The position numbers and the translations under genes were made by a program. A stretch of 41,636 nt of DNA from Streptococcus sp. HPH0090 (lineage in GTDB: Bacteria; Bacillota; Bacilli; Lactobacillales; Streptococcaceae), in contig NZ_KE150467.1 in the NCBI RefSeq assembly GCF_000411475.1, forward strand, positions 23,867 to 65,502, written 5' to 3'. The notes under the pieces were generated by a model that searched no databases, was not told where the DNA came from, and saw only the letters and a list, made by a program, of their open reading frames with translations. This document shows, piece after piece, positions 1-13,278 of this stretch (position 1 is its first letter; each line of letters begins with the position of its first letter).

Positions 1-3000
1 TCCATCTGCTGCAACCGTAAATTTACCAACGCCTTCTACTGTCTTAGTTGTTGAACCATCGTCAAATGTTGCTGGAACATCTTCGTTGATTGGAATAGTC
101 TTTTCAACACCATTAACTTCAACTGTACCACCCTTGAATTCAGGTTTACCTGTTTGTGTTGCACCTTGGATGTCTTTTGTTTCTGCTGGTGTTGCGGTTG
201 GTGTTACTCCTACTACAGTTGGAGTGTACTTAGCCGTAGCAGTCTTAACGTACTCCTCTTGAACCTTACCATCTTTGTTTCGACCAACTGGTGCTGACAA
301 TGTAACTTCAATGCCTTTAGCTGTTCCTACAAAGCTTGGTTCTGGAGTGAAGGTTACTTCACCTGTTGAAGGATTGATCGTGTATGTTCCTTCTCCAGCC
401 ACTGTTACAGATGTCGCATCAGTCGTGCGACCTGTAGCTGGATCTACTAATTTAGCAGGATATTCTGCGCTTGGAGTGACCGCAATCTTGTCACCATTTA
501 AGTTAGTAGCAGTTGTGTTAAAGGTTGGTGTTCCTGTTTGAGTCGCTCCTTGCACATCAGTCGATGTCTTGTCAACCTCTTCGATTTCAATCGGAGTGAC
601 TGTTGGAACGTATTGACCATCCATAGTATTCAACTGACCATTAATGTTTGCTTCTTTGTCTGGGAATTTTGATGACCAACCCGTATCGTAGCCATTGCTA
701 TCTACACGACGGATAGAGATACCATCTGCAGTTCCTAGGAAGTTATCTTCTGGGATAAACTCAACGTCTACGTCTTTACCATTGGCAGTAATCTTGTATT
801 TCCCTTGACCTGGAACGACATAGTAACCATCTGCATCAAGAGTCGCACGGTTCCCATCTTTGTCAACGATGTATGGTGCTACTGTTTCGTCGATAACTGC
901 CTGAGAGTTGCGTTGATACTTGTGTTCACCACGAGCTGTAAAGGTTACTGTTGCTGTTTGTTTAGTAGCTTGAGGACCAGAAGTTTCCTTAAATTCCCCT
1001 TTTGGTGGGTGGGTGATTTGAGTCTTGAAGTCTTCTACTTCCCCTGAAAAGGCCATACCAGTTGGACTTTCGATCTCGTTCGCTTTCTTGGCAATACGGA
1101 CACGAGCACCTAGTTCGTTAACGCTAGGGTCGATATAAGTCTTGCTGTTTGCAAAGGTCAACTCGACTGTGCCATCTTGTGTGATTGTAGCGAGATTTGA
1201 GCGTTCATCCTCATCGAATTTACCATTTTGGTTAAAGTCTACCCAACCATAGATATGTGCTTCTGAAGCTCCATCCAAATGGGCTTGAACTGACATCTTG
1301 TAGTTCCCTGGGCGTGTACGGTCCATCTTGATCATCTCATTGGTTGTCCCTTTGAGGTTATCCGGAAGCAATTGGTTAATTCCTTCATCGGCTGTCGTTG
1401 AGTTATCATCACCGAACCAGTCGAGAGTTGTATTTTCATCCATATCTGGGCTTACGCTACCAAGATACGGTTGATTTACTTTAGCTCCAGTAACACCGTC
1501 TACGGTTGCAATGGTATGAACTGCCTTACCATATGACTCAGGAGCATCCCCTTCATCAAGTGGGAAGAAACCAAGCATGGCTGATTGTTTCCCGCCTGAA
1601 GCAATGTAAAGACCAATCTCAGAAGCCCCCCTAGTCATAACAAGAGGAACATCCACATCAGCAGCAGAAATATTTGGTCCGAAGATCCCTGTTCCGAGAC
1701 CTCCAGTTGTTAAATCGGCACTTCCAAAGTACTTCCAAGCAACTGCTTTTTTATCTGGCCCAACTTGATTTGCTCTTCGAAGTTGGTCAAGGTTGACCCT
1801 CTTGAAATTCATGCCATTTATTTTAGTGGAAGGGTTCGAACCAAATAAATTGTCTGTGTCTTGAGGAATATAAGTTACATTATTTCCTCTGACCCATTTT
1901 TTCCATTCCCCTATATGTTGCCATCCTTGTCCGTTTGTGGTGAACATAACCAATTCACCGATGCTAGCAGATTCCCCATCCGCCATAACAATGGCAGGTT
2001 TGACCGCTTTCCCGCGGAAGGTCGCAGAAATTTCAAACTGGACTCCAATGTTCCCACCATTTAATTCTGAACTAATGGTAGTTTTCTTTGTCCCAGTATC
2101 AATACCTTCGAATTTAATTTCAGTCCAATTGTTTTGAGCCTCGGCAATAACCTTTGCTTCGTGACCAGCGTTCAATTCTGCAAGCGCTTTTTGATCAGTA
2201 GTCCCACTCACATAACCATTTCTGGCATTTGGATCATAGGTAGCCTTTTCAGCTGCCGTCGCTCCTCGGTCTTCTAAGCGCTTTTTGTAGATTTCTGTTG
2301 CTTGGAAGGGTTTCAAAGATTTAACTTTGACGGTTACCACGTAACCCGGCATAATTTCCTTAGTATAGGTAGCACCAACTTGAAGGGCAAGATCCCCATT
2401 CGACGTTGTTGTAGTGCCCGTCCAGTTGGCTGTATCCCCAAAGTCCAACCAAGTAATCTGTCTAGTCATAGATTTGGCATCAAGATTTGTTGTATATCCT
2501 GGTTTTTCAACTTTTGGAGTTGAAGTTGCGTCTACAACGTCTGCCCCAACTCCAGTAGCTGTTGCAGCATCTGCACGGAAGGCAGTATTCTTATCAATCT
2601 CTTTACCATTACGAGGGTCGTTTTTCCCTGTATTTGCGATTGCATTAGTACCTTCAGCTGGCTTTGTGTTTTCTGCAGGTTTACCTGTAGTGATCTCTGT
2701 CTTTTCAGTAGCTGCTACTTTTTCTTCGGCTACAGCTTTTTCTTTGTTTTTAAGTTTAGAATTAACAATTGTTACAAGTGATTGGTAAGCTGCGTCCAAT
2801 TCAGCTTGGCTTGTAGCAGAAGTAAGTGCATTTTTAGCATTAGCAAGACCTACCTTAAGAACTTCAACACTCTCGTCTGTCTTGTTGCTGTATTTCCCAT
2901 TTGCCACGTTTGCTTCAATTTCAGCAACGTAAGCTGCCAATTTTTCGCTATTTAGCTCAGGTTTTACTTCAGTAGAAACTGCAGGTGCTGCTTCTGCTTG

Positions 3001-3234
3001 ATAAGTTACTTCTTTAGCAGGTGCTGCTTCTGTAGTTTGAGGAGTTTCTGCCTTGTCAACTTCTGTTTTAGCTGCAACTCCATCAGCTTGTTTTTCTTCA
3101 GTTACTTCATCAGCTCCGACACCCGTGGCAGTTCCGAGCATTACCAACGTTCCGAGCAAGACCGAACAAACTCCTACATGAAGCTTACGGATCGAGAATC
3201 GACTAATTCGGTCGTTAAACAGATCATTTTTCAT
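1..3234 (-). CDS. CshA-like cell-wall adhesin, N-terminal part (runs off the left edge)
   Basis: Large surface adhesin, open from an ATG at 3234 to base 1 with no stop (1078 codons). An export signal of the YSIRK class is visible at residues 12-30, with FSIRKL replacing YSIRK, followed by a hydrophobic stretch and a likely cleavage site after GVGA (about residue 41). An Ala/Glu/Lys-rich segment follows to about residue 230, then a long non-repetitive region. Near residues 657-760 there is a WVDFNQNGKFDEDE stretch ending in GEVEDF, typical of GEVED domains. From about residue 890 there are repeat units beginning DVQGATQTG and, about 127 residues later, DIQGATQTG, which matches the CshA fibril repeat. 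CshA proteins of oral streptococci bind fibronectin and other bacteria and end in LPXTG; that end is outside the window. An AGGAGGT-like ribosome site precedes the ATG. The family call is firm; the exact orthologue is not. Confidence 0.85.
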   Translation of the reverse strand, partial: MKNDLFNDRISRFSIRKLHVGVCSVLLGTLVMLGTATGVGADEVTEEKQADGVAAKTEVDKAETPQTTEAAPAKEVTYQAEAAPAVSTEVKPELNSEKLAAYVAEIEANVANGKYSNKTDESVEVLKVGLANAKNALTSATSQAELDAAYQSLVTIVNSKLKNKEKAVAEEKVAATEKTEITTGKPAENTKPAEGTNAIANTGKNDPRNGKEIDKNTAFRADAATATGVGADVVDATSTPKVEKPGYTTNLDAKSMTRQITWLDFGDTANWTGTTTTSNGDLALQVGATYTKEIMPGYVVTVKVKSLKPFQATEIYKKRLEDRGATAAEKATYDPNARNGYVSGTTDQKALAELNAGHEAKVIAEAQNNWTEIKFEGIDTGTKKTTISSELNGGNIGVQFEISATFRGKAVKPAIVMADGESASIGELVMFTTNGQGWQHIGEWKKWVRGNNVTYIPQDTDNLFGSNPSTKINGMNFKRVNLDQLRRANQVGPDKKAVAWKYFGSADLTTGGLGTGIFGPNISAADVDVPLVMTRGASEIGLYIASGGKQSAMLGFFPLDEGDAPESYGKAVHTIATVDGVTGAKVNQPYLGSVSPDMDENTTLDWFGDDNSTTADEGINQLLPDNLKGTTNEMIKMDRTRPGNYKMSVQAHLDGASEAHIYGWVDFNQNGKFDEDERSNLATITQDGTVELTFANSKTYIDPSVNELGARVRIAKKANEIESPTGMAFSGEVEDFKTQITHPPKGEFKETSGPQATKQTATVTFTARGEHKYQRNSQAVIDETVAPYIVDKDGNRATLDADGYYVVPGQGKYKITANGKDVDVEFIPEDNFLGTADGISIRRVDSNGYDTGWSSKFPDKEANINGQLNTMDGQYVPTVTPIEIEEVDKTSTDVQGATQTGTPTFNTTATNLNGDKIAVTPSAEYPAKLVDPATGRTTDATSVTVAGEGTYTINPSTGEVTFTPEPSFVGTAKGIEVTLSAPVGRNKDGKVQEEYVKTATAKYTPTVVGVTPTATPAETKDIQGATQTGKPEFKGGTVEVNGVEKTIPINEDVPATFDDGSTTKTVEGVGKFTVAADG

Positions 3235-3322
3235 GATTTACCTCCATTACCCTTTCGGGAGTGTATATATTGTTATATTTTATGCATTGTTTTTTCCAAA
3301 ATCCTAAACATGCAACGCTCCT

Positions 3323-3351
3323 ATTTTAGCACTATTGTACCTAAAAACCAA
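3323..3351 (-). promoter_or_regulatory. Probable promoter of the CshA-like gene
   Basis: On the minus strand, TTGGTT (3346-3351) and TAAAAT (3323-3328) are 17 bp apart, and the -10 is extended by TGC. The predicted leader is about 85 nt. The -35 is imperfect; a second AT-rich candidate lies closer to the gene, so this is tentative. Confidence 0.45.
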
Positions 3352-3455
3352 GCATTATGCTCATTGTTTTGAAAGTTGAAACTAATATACATTTATTCCA
3401 TTTTTTTACTATTATTTCAAGAAAATATGCATTACATTTTCATTACCTATACACA

Positions 3456-3481
3456 CCAAAAGAGGGAAGACCCTCTTTTGG
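3456..3481 (-). terminator. Terminator after rpoC
   Basis: Perfect 11-bp inverted repeat CCAAAAGAGGG / CCCTCTTTTGG with a 4-base loop, starting about 10 bases after the rpoC stop. The U-rich part is inside the 3' arm (CTCTTTT) with no long U run beyond it. It separates rpoBC from the adhesin gene. Confidence 0.75.
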
Positions 3482-3491
3482 ATAAATAGGT

Positions 3492-6400
3492 TTATTCACT
3501 TGTTTCAACAGTCTCGACTTGGGCATCTACTTGCTCTTCTTGTGAATCTGCAAGGAGGGATTCTTCGTTGACTGCTTGTGGTTCAAGGTTACGGTAGCGA
3601 GCCATACCAGTACCAGCTGGGATGATCTTACCGATGATAACATTTTCCTTGAGACCAAGGAGATGGTCTTTCTTACCACGGATAGCCGCATCTGTAAGGA
3701 CACGAGTTGTTTCCTGGAAGGAAGCAGCTGACAAGAAACTATTTGTTTCAAGTGAGGCTTTGGTAATTCCCATAAGGACTGGACGACCAGTCGCTGGCAC
3801 ACCACCTGCGATAAGAACATCTTTGTTGGAATCTGTAAAGTCGTTGATGTCCATGAGAGTACCCATGAGAAGGTCTGTATCTCCTGGATCCATGACACGA
3901 ACTTTGCGAATCATTTGACGAACCATTACCTCGATGTGTTTGTCTCCGATTTCTACCCCTTGACTACGGTAAACTTTTTGTACTTCGCCGAGGAGGTAGG
4001 TTTCAACTGACAAGACATCACGTACAGCAAGGAGACGTTTTGGTTGGATAGAACCTTCTGTAAGAGCTGCACCACGAGAGATTTGATCGCCAACCTCTAC
4101 ACGCATACGGGCTGTAAATGGTACCACGTATTCGCCTTCTCCAGTTTCGCCTTTAACGAAGACTTTCTTAGTACGAGTTGAAGCATCTTCTTCGATTGCT
4201 GTAACTTCCCCTTTGACTTCTGTGATAACTGCTTCCCCTTTAGGATTGCGGGCTTCAAAGATTTCTTGGACACGAGGAAGACCCTGAGTGATATCGGTAT
4301 TTGAGGCAACCCCACCCGTGTGGAAGGTACGCATTGTAAGCTGTGTACCAGGTTCCCCGATAGATTGGGCAGCGATTGTACCAACTGCTTCACCAACTTC
4401 AACCGCATCACCAGTCGCCAAGTTGATACCATAACAATGACGGCAGACACCATGACGAGTATTACATGTAAATACTGAGCGGATAGTCACTTCTTCAACA
4501 CCAGCATTGACGATTTCACGAGCCTTGTCTTCTGTGATCAATTCATTTGGACCGATGATAACCGCACCCGTTTCTGGGTGTTTAACAGTTTTCTTAGTGT
4601 AACGACCATTGAGACGTTCTTCAAGAGACTCAATCATCTCTTTACCTTCAGTAATAGAACGGATCAAGAGACCACGGTCAGTTCCACAGTCATCCTCACG
4701 AATGATAACGTCTTGGGCAACGTCAACCAAACGACGAGTCAAGTAACCTGAGTCGGCTGTCTTAAGGGCCGTATCGGTCATACCTTTACGGGCACCGTGA
4801 GTTGAGAAGAACATTTCGAGTACTGACAAACCTTCGCGGAAGTTTGAAAGGATTGGCAATTCCATGATACGTCCGTTCGGAGCAGCCATCAGACCACGCA
4901 TACCGGCAAGCTGTGAGAAGTTTGAGATGTTACCACGGGCTCCAGAGTCCATCATCATAACGATAGGGTTCTTAGGATCTTGGTTGGCAACCAAACGTTT
5001 CTCGAGTTTTTCACGGGCAGCACGCCATTCAGCTGTAACAGCATTGTAGCGTTCGTCATCTGTGATCATACCACGACGGAATTGTTTTGTGATTTGTTCT
5101 ACACGTTTGTGTGATTCTTCGATGATTTCAGCCTTGTCTTCAACGACTGGAATATCAGCAATACCTACTGTCAAACCTGCAAGAGTTGAATGGTGGTAAC
5201 CGAGGTTCTTCATACGGTCAAGTAGGGCAGATGTTTCTGTCGTACGGAAACGTTTGAAGATTTCAGCGATGATATTTCCAAGGTTTTTCTTCTTGAATGG
5301 TGGGTTGAGTTCAAGTCCTTCAATAGCTTCCTTGATATTTCCACCTAATGGCAAGAAGTACTTAGCCGGAACACCTTCTGTCAAGTTAGCATTTGTTGGC
5401 TCTTGCAAGTAAGGTAGTCCTTCTGGCATGATATCGTTGAAGAGGATTTTACCTACAGTTGTAAGCAAGATTTTGTGTTTTTGCTCTTCTGTCCATGGTT
5501 TGTTAAGGCTATCTGTTGCGATACCAACACGTGAGTGAAGGTGAACATAACCATTACGGTAAGCCATGACAGCTTCATCACGGTCCTTGAAGACCATACC
5601 TTCGCCTTCACGACCAGCTTCTTCCATAGTCAAGTAGTAGTTACCCAAAACCATGTCCTGAGATGGAGTAACAACTGGTTTACCATCTTTAGGGTTCAAG
5701 ATATGCTCAGCAGCAAGCATCAAGATACGAGCTTCTGCTTGGGCTTCTTCTGAAAGTGGTACGTGGATGGCCATTTGGTCACCGTCAAAGTCGGCATTGT
5801 AGGCTTCACAGACAAGCGGGTGCAAGCGAAGGGCTTTACCGTCAATTAAGACAGGTTCAAAGGCTTGGATACCCAAACGGTGAAGAGTAGGTGCGCGGTT
5901 AAGAAGTACTGGGTGTTCTTTGATAACTTCTTCGAGGATATCCCAGATACGTTCATCTCCACGTTCTACCAAGCGTTTAGCCGCTTTAACGTTTTGCACG
6001 ATATCGCGAGCTACGATTTCACGCATGACAAATGGTTTAAAGAGCTCGATTGCCATTTCACGTGGCACACCACATTGGTACATCTTAAGAGTTGGACCAA
6101 CGGCAATAACAGAACGTCCTGAGAAGTCAACACGTTTACCGAGCAAGTTTTGACGGAAACGTCCTTGTTTCCCTTTGAGCATGTGGCTCAATGATTTAAG
6201 TGGACGGCTACCTGGCCCTGTGATCGGACGACCACGACGGCCATTGTCAATCAAAGCGTCAACCGCTTCTTGAAGCATACGCTTCTCATTTTGAACGATG
6301 ATACCTGGCGCGTTCAACTCAAGCAAACGAGCCAAACGATTGTTACGGTTGATAACACGACGGTAAAGGTCGTTCAAGTCAGATGAGGCAAAACGGCCAC

Positions 6401-7139
6401 CATCCAACTGCAACATTGGACGAAGATCTGGTGGAATAACTGGAAGGATGTTGAGAATCATCCATTCAGGCTTGTTTCCAGACTTGTGGAAAGCATCCAA
6501 AACATCCAAACGACGGATAGCTTTCACACGTTTTTGTCCAGTAGCTGTTTTCAACTCTTCTTTGAGTTCAGCAATTTCCTTTTCAAGATCTACTTGTTTC
6601 AAGAGGTCTTGGATAGCTTCGGCACCCATTTTGGCAACGAATGAACCATGACCAAACTCACGCAAGCGTTCACGGTATTCACGCTCTGTCATGATAGACT
6701 TGTGCTCAAGTGGTGTATCTTTTGGATCAATCACCACGTAAGCAGCAAAGTAGATAACTTCCTCGAGGGCACGAGGACTCATGTCAAGGGTCAAGCCCAT
6801 ACGGCTTGGAATCCCCTTGAAATACCAGATATGAGATACAGGAGCTTTCAACTCGATGTGTCCCATACGTTCACGACGAACTTTTGTACGCGTTACTTCA
6901 ACACCACAACGGTCACAAACAATCCCTCTGTAACGAATGCGTTTGTATTTACCACAAGCACATTCCCAGTCTTTTGTAGGACCAAAGATTACTTCATCAA
7001 AGAGTCCTTCACGTTCTGGTTTCAACGTACGGTAATTGATTGTTTCAGGTTTTTTGACTTCTCCATAAGACCATGAACGGACTTTACTTGGAGAAGCTAG
7101 TGTGATTTGCATACTTTTAAAACGATTTACATCAACCAC
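3492..7139 (-). CDS. rpoC: DNA-directed RNA polymerase beta' subunit
   Basis: Beta' subunit of RNA polymerase, 1215 residues. With beta it forms the catalytic cleft. The N-terminal zinc site is visible around residues 57-80 (CACGKY and CDRCG). The magnesium-binding active-site motif [10 protein letters not shown] is near residues 445-454. The second zinc site (FTC, CRHCYG) is near residues 885-903. The start is a GTG at 7139, preceded by a GAAAGGGA ribosome site, and gives MVDVNRF, the usual streptococcal N-terminus. It follows rpoB by 32 bases and is read from the same transcript. The acidic Glu/Gln-rich C-terminal tail is the least conserved part in streptococci. No lesion is seen. Confidence 0.98.
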   Translation of the reverse strand: MVDVNRFKSMQITLASPSKVRSWSYGEVKKPETINYRTLKPEREGLFDEVIFGPTKDWECACGKYKRIRYRGIVCDRCGVEVTRTKVRRERMGHIELKAPVSHIWYFKGIPSRMGLTLDMSPRALEEVIYFAAYVVIDPKDTPLEHKSIMTEREYRERLREFGHGSFVAKMGAEAIQDLLKQVDLEKEIAELKEELKTATGQKRVKAIRRLDVLDAFHKSGNKPEWMILNILPVIPPDLRPMLQLDGGRFASSDLNDLYRRVINRNNRLARLLELNAPGIIVQNEKRMLQEAVDALIDNGRRGRPITGPGSRPLKSLSHMLKGKQGRFRQNLLGKRVDFSGRSVIAVGPTLKMYQCGVPREMAIELFKPFVMREIVARDIVQNVKAAKRLVERGDERIWDILEEVIKEHPVLLNRAPTLHRLGIQAFEPVLIDGKALRLHPLVCEAYNADFDGDQMAIHVPLSEEAQAEARILMLAAEHILNPKDGKPVVTPSQDMVLGNYYLTMEEAGREGEGMVFKDRDEAVMAYRNGYVHLHSRVGIATDSLNKPWTEEQKHKILLTTVGKILFNDIMPEGLPYLQEPTNANLTEGVPAKYFLPLGGNIKEAIEGLELNPPFKKKNLGNIIAEIFKRFRTTETSALLDRMKNLGYHHSTLAGLTVGIADIPVVEDKAEIIEESHKRVEQITKQFRRGMITDDERYNAVTAEWRAAREKLEKRLVANQDPKNPIVMMMDSGARGNISNFSQLAGMRGLMAAPNGRIMELPILSNFREGLSVLEMFFSTHGARKGMTDTALKTADSGYLTRRLVDVAQDVIIREDDCGTDRGLLIRSITEGKEMIESLEERLNGRYTKKTVKHPETGAVIIGPNELITEDKAREIVNAGVEEVTIRSVFTCNTRHGVCRHCYGINLATGDAVEVGEAVGTIAAQSIGEPGTQLTMRTFHTGGVASNTDITQGLPRVQEIFEARNPKGEAVITEVKGEVTAIEEDASTRTKKVFVKGETGEGEYVVPFTARMRVEVGDQISRGAALTEGSIQPKRLLAVRDVLSVETYLLGEVQKVYRSQGVEIGDKHIEVMVRQMIRKVRVMDPGDTDLLMGTLMDINDFTDSNKDVLIAGGVPATGRPVLMGITKASLETNSFLSAASFQETTRVLTDAAIRGKKDHLLGLKENVIIGKIIPAGTGMARYRNLEPQAVNEESLLADSQEEQVDAQVETVETSE

Positions 7140-7171
7140 TATTTCTTCCCTTTCTATTATAAGTGAACTGC

Positions 7172-10774
<3,603 letters not shown>

Positions 10775-10803
10775 GATGATTCTCCTTTGTAAATAAAGTT
10801 CCA

Positions 10804-10821
10804 AGCTTAGTCGCCTAAGCT
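10804..10821 (-). repeat. Short hairpin just upstream of the rpoB ribosome site
   Basis: AGCTTAG (10804-10810) and CTAAGCT (10815-10821) form a perfect 7-bp stem with a 4-base loop, about 20 bases upstream of the AAAGGAG of rpoB. It could shape translation or RNA stability in the leader; no function is demonstrated. Confidence 0.5.
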
Positions 10822-10914
10822 AATAATTATCAGATGGTTCTAAAACCCCTATCAACTTATCCTCTTTGGGTAATTTTCAGAATCTTTAAATCTCTGTTAC
10901 AGATACGAAAAATC

Positions 10915-10974
10915 CCGAAAAAAAAGCACAAAAAGAGCAGTTAAATCCGACTTTTTTCAGGAGATTTAACTGCT
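10915..10974 (-). terminator. Terminator-like hairpin inside the rpoB leader
   Basis: Minus-strand stem AGCAGTTAAATC (10963-10974) pairs perfectly with GATTTAACTGCT (10936-10947) around a 15-base loop. It is followed by CTTTTT, GTGC and eight more T. It lies about 50 nt downstream of the predicted rpoB start of transcription and about 140 nt upstream of the TTG. It can therefore be an attenuator of rpoBC, or the terminator of transcripts coming from 11135-13147. Confidence 0.75.
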
Positions 10975-11029
10975 GTGAGCCTTGTCCGGACAATATTTCA
11001 GACAAAACCTACGACAAATGATTACTCAT

Positions 11030-11058
11030 ATTATACCCGATTTTCTCTAATTTTTCAA
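11030..11058 (-). promoter_or_regulatory. Predicted rpoBC promoter
   Basis: Minus-strand TTGAAA (11053-11058) and TATAAT (11030-11035) are exactly 17 bp apart. Transcription would start near 11023, giving a leader of about 250 nt. That leader contains the palindrome TTGTCCGGACAA (10982-10993) and the terminator-like hairpin. Confidence 0.8.
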
Positions 11059-11134
11059 GTCCTTTGACGGCTTTTTCTTGCTTTGGTATAGTTGTAGTTT
11101 GTTTTCTGAAAGGGTAGTTTTCAGGAGAGATGGA

Positions 11135-13147
11135 TTATTGCGGTTTTTCCAAGATGAAAATTTCATTTGAAGAATACTTACTTTCCTTGTAACCTAAGCT
11201 TTCATACTGTTTAATCAGCTCAACATAGAGTTCACTTGTATCCTTACTTTTTCTCGGAATAACTACAAAATCAATAGACGAATCCACTTTCTGACCGTTA
11301 TGATAGAAAATATCATATAATTTTTGGTGTTTTTTCAGAACTGATGTGTATGGATGTTCAGCAACTACTGAAGATTCAGCCGGCAGATTTTCTAATGTAG
11401 ATTGTATATCATCAAAATTTTGTTTATTCTGATGATAATAGCCAATATTAAAGCTCCATTTATGCGTCAATTGGTGTAAGAGGATGCCAGACACAACAAT
11501 ACCTATCGCTACAGTAAGAACTACAAATTTTTCTTGCAGAATCTTGCGAAGATAAAGCTCTTCTAGAGAGAGTATGGCCATTAGGAAAAGCAGAGCTGCA
11601 CTTCCATAACTATACTGAAAACCAATATCATATTGATAAGGCCAGTTGGGCAATAAATTAATAACAACAAGTGGCAAAGCTAATAGATAATTTTCCCAAC
11701 TACGTTGAACAAGAGGTAGGAAACAAAGCGGAGCAAGCATTAGGAACAAATAGCCTAATCTTTTAGCGGTAAAGATTGTACTTACCACATACTCTGGATG
11801 AGTCAATAGATTTTTCAAGACCATGAGCAACCCACTCTCACCATTCTGTAGATAAGTGTCGAAGCGAGAAACCATACCTCCCTCGCCGTAAACACTTAAG
11901 AGATACATAGCAAAAACGAAATACACAAGAGGTAAGATAATATCTGCCAAAAGAATCCGTACTTTTGTTGTTTTCGATAAGGTGAACCGTTTTTGCAAGA
12001 GGAAGTAGCTACCAATACTAATCACATAGATAAAGGCATCTTCTTTGACTAACAAGAGTAGCAAAGTCGAACCTATAATTCCCAATTTTCGTTCAGAAAC
12101 AATGAAATAGAATAACCAGAATATTAAAGCTGTTAAGAAACAATTCTCGTGGAGATGAGTCCCGCCTGCAGTTGTTATGACAGGGAATAAAACAAACCAT
12201 GCTACTATCAAGATATTCGTTAGCTGAGATAGTTTGAGTTTGGTCAGTAGAAGTTTCAGAGGAATAATGGCAGAAAAAGCAACTAATACCTGTAAGATGT
12301 CTAGCGTTTCTACATATGGAAATATTTTATAAACGGGAAGCATTACATAAAAGATTGGTGACACGTGCACCGCAAAATGGGACAGCACTCTATCTCTCTC
12401 CAATGTAGTAATCGGAGTCCAGTCTGTATTCATGCGCTCAAACATTTGAGAAAAAATACCAATGTCAAAGGTGCTCACTTCAATTGTCTTAACTTTATAG
12501 TAGACAACGACACAGAGATAGAAAACATAAACAATGCTGAGAGACAAGACTGCCCACCATACTATTTTTTTATGTTTCTCTAAATAATCCTTTACTGGTA
12601 ACTGTACAAAAAGCAAAATCAGTACAGCAGAAACGATCACCGCTAAAATGACTGGCCAAATTAATGTATAAAATCTAGTAGTCGTTAAATCAACGGCATG
12701 AAAACCTAGCGCAGCATCATTAAAATTTGAATCCACTAAGGTTAGTAGACGAGGAATTGCACCTACTACCGTAAACAAATATAAGAAAGATAAGGTCTCG
12801 CCTTTGAACTTAAAAAATATAAATAGGACCAAAGCTAAAAGGAGCAAACCTAGTGCCAGGAAAAATGACATACTTTTATAAACAGCAATCAATAAAACTA
12901 GACAGGAAATAAAGATATTGATCCTACGAATATTGAGGGATGACTTTATTTCCAGCACTCCAATGGATACACTTGCTAGAACAAACAGCATGATTTTGTT
13001 AAGAGCAGGTCCCGAATTTAGAGATAGAAAAATATCTTGTGGTGCATAATGCAACAGATTAACTAACACAACCATTAAGTATGCGCTAAGACCATATGAC
13101 AAGAATTGCTTTCGTTTTTCAAAAATATTCCCCAATACTTTTTCCAC
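11135..13147 (-). CDS. DUF2079-type polytopic membrane protein (putative GT-C fold)
   Basis: 670-residue integral membrane protein with about a dozen hydrophobic segments. Near residues 225-270 it has FDIGIFSQMF, then HFAVHVSPIFY and MLPVYKIFP. These match the motif block of the DUF2079 family (FDxGxFxQ, then HFSPILY), whose members resemble GT-C glycosyltransferases that use lipid-linked sugars. Donor and acceptor are unknown here. The last 110 residues are less hydrophobic and probably extracytoplasmic. The start is a GTG at 13147 with AGGAGGAG eight bases upstream. An extended -10 upstream suggests its own transcript. There is no obvious strong terminator before the rpoB promoter other than the leader hairpin. 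Family placement is good; function is not known. Confidence 0.75.
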   Translation of the reverse strand: MEKVLGNIFEKRKQFLSYGLSAYLMVVLVNLLHYAPQDIFLSLNSGPALNKIMLFVLASVSIGVLEIKSSLNIRRINIFISCLVLLIAVYKSMSFFLALGLLLLALVLFIFFKFKGETLSFLYLFTVVGAIPRLLTLVDSNFNDAALGFHAVDLTTTRFYTLIWPVILAVIVSAVLILLFVQLPVKDYLEKHKKIVWWAVLSLSIVYVFYLCVVVYYKVKTIEVSTFDIGIFSQMFERMNTDWTPITTLERDRVLSHFAVHVSPIFYVMLPVYKIFPYVETLDILQVLVAFSAIIPLKLLLTKLKLSQLTNILIVAWFVLFPVITTAGGTHLHENCFLTALIFWLFYFIVSERKLGIIGSTLLLLLVKEDAFIYVISIGSYFLLQKRFTLSKTTKVRILLADIILPLVYFVFAMYLLSVYGEGGMVSRFDTYLQNGESGLLMVLKNLLTHPEYVVSTIFTAKRLGYLFLMLAPLCFLPLVQRSWENYLLALPLVVINLLPNWPYQYDIGFQYSYGSAALLFLMAILSLEELYLRKILQEKFVVLTVAIGIVVSGILLHQLTHKWSFNIGYYHQNKQNFDDIQSTLENLPAESSVVAEHPYTSVLKKHQKLYDIFYHNGQKVDSSIDFVVIPRKSKDTSELYVELIKQYESLGYKESKYSSNEIFILEKPQ

Positions 13148-13175
13148 AGTAAAAACTCCTCCTAATAATAAAACA

Positions 13176-13184
13176 ATTGTATCA
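13176..13184 (-). promoter_or_regulatory. Extended -10 promoter for the DUF2079-type gene
   Basis: Minus-strand TGATACAAT, an extended -10 (TACAAT at 13176-13181) with no recognisable -35. It lies between the terminator of the VOC gene and the GTG at 13147. Confidence 0.45.
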
Positions 13185-13233
13185 TATTCCCGCCATCCCT
13201 TCTATCCTTTTTTATCTCTACCTTTTCATTCTC

Positions 13234-13278
13234 AAAAAAAAGAACAATTCAATCTACTTTTAAAGTAAATTGAACTGT
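13234..13278 (-). terminator. Terminator overlapping the end of the VOC gene
   Basis: A 15-bp stem (13264-13278 with 13244-13258, two G-U pairs) and a 5-base loop are followed on the minus strand by TCTTTTTTTT. The whole 5' arm and most of the 3' arm lie within the last codons of the gene that ends at 13249. Confidence 0.85.

Noticed and set aside
10775..10804. Ten extra N-terminal codons on rpoB
   Set aside because: They cover the ribosome site and part of a hairpin, and do not match the known RpoB N-terminus.
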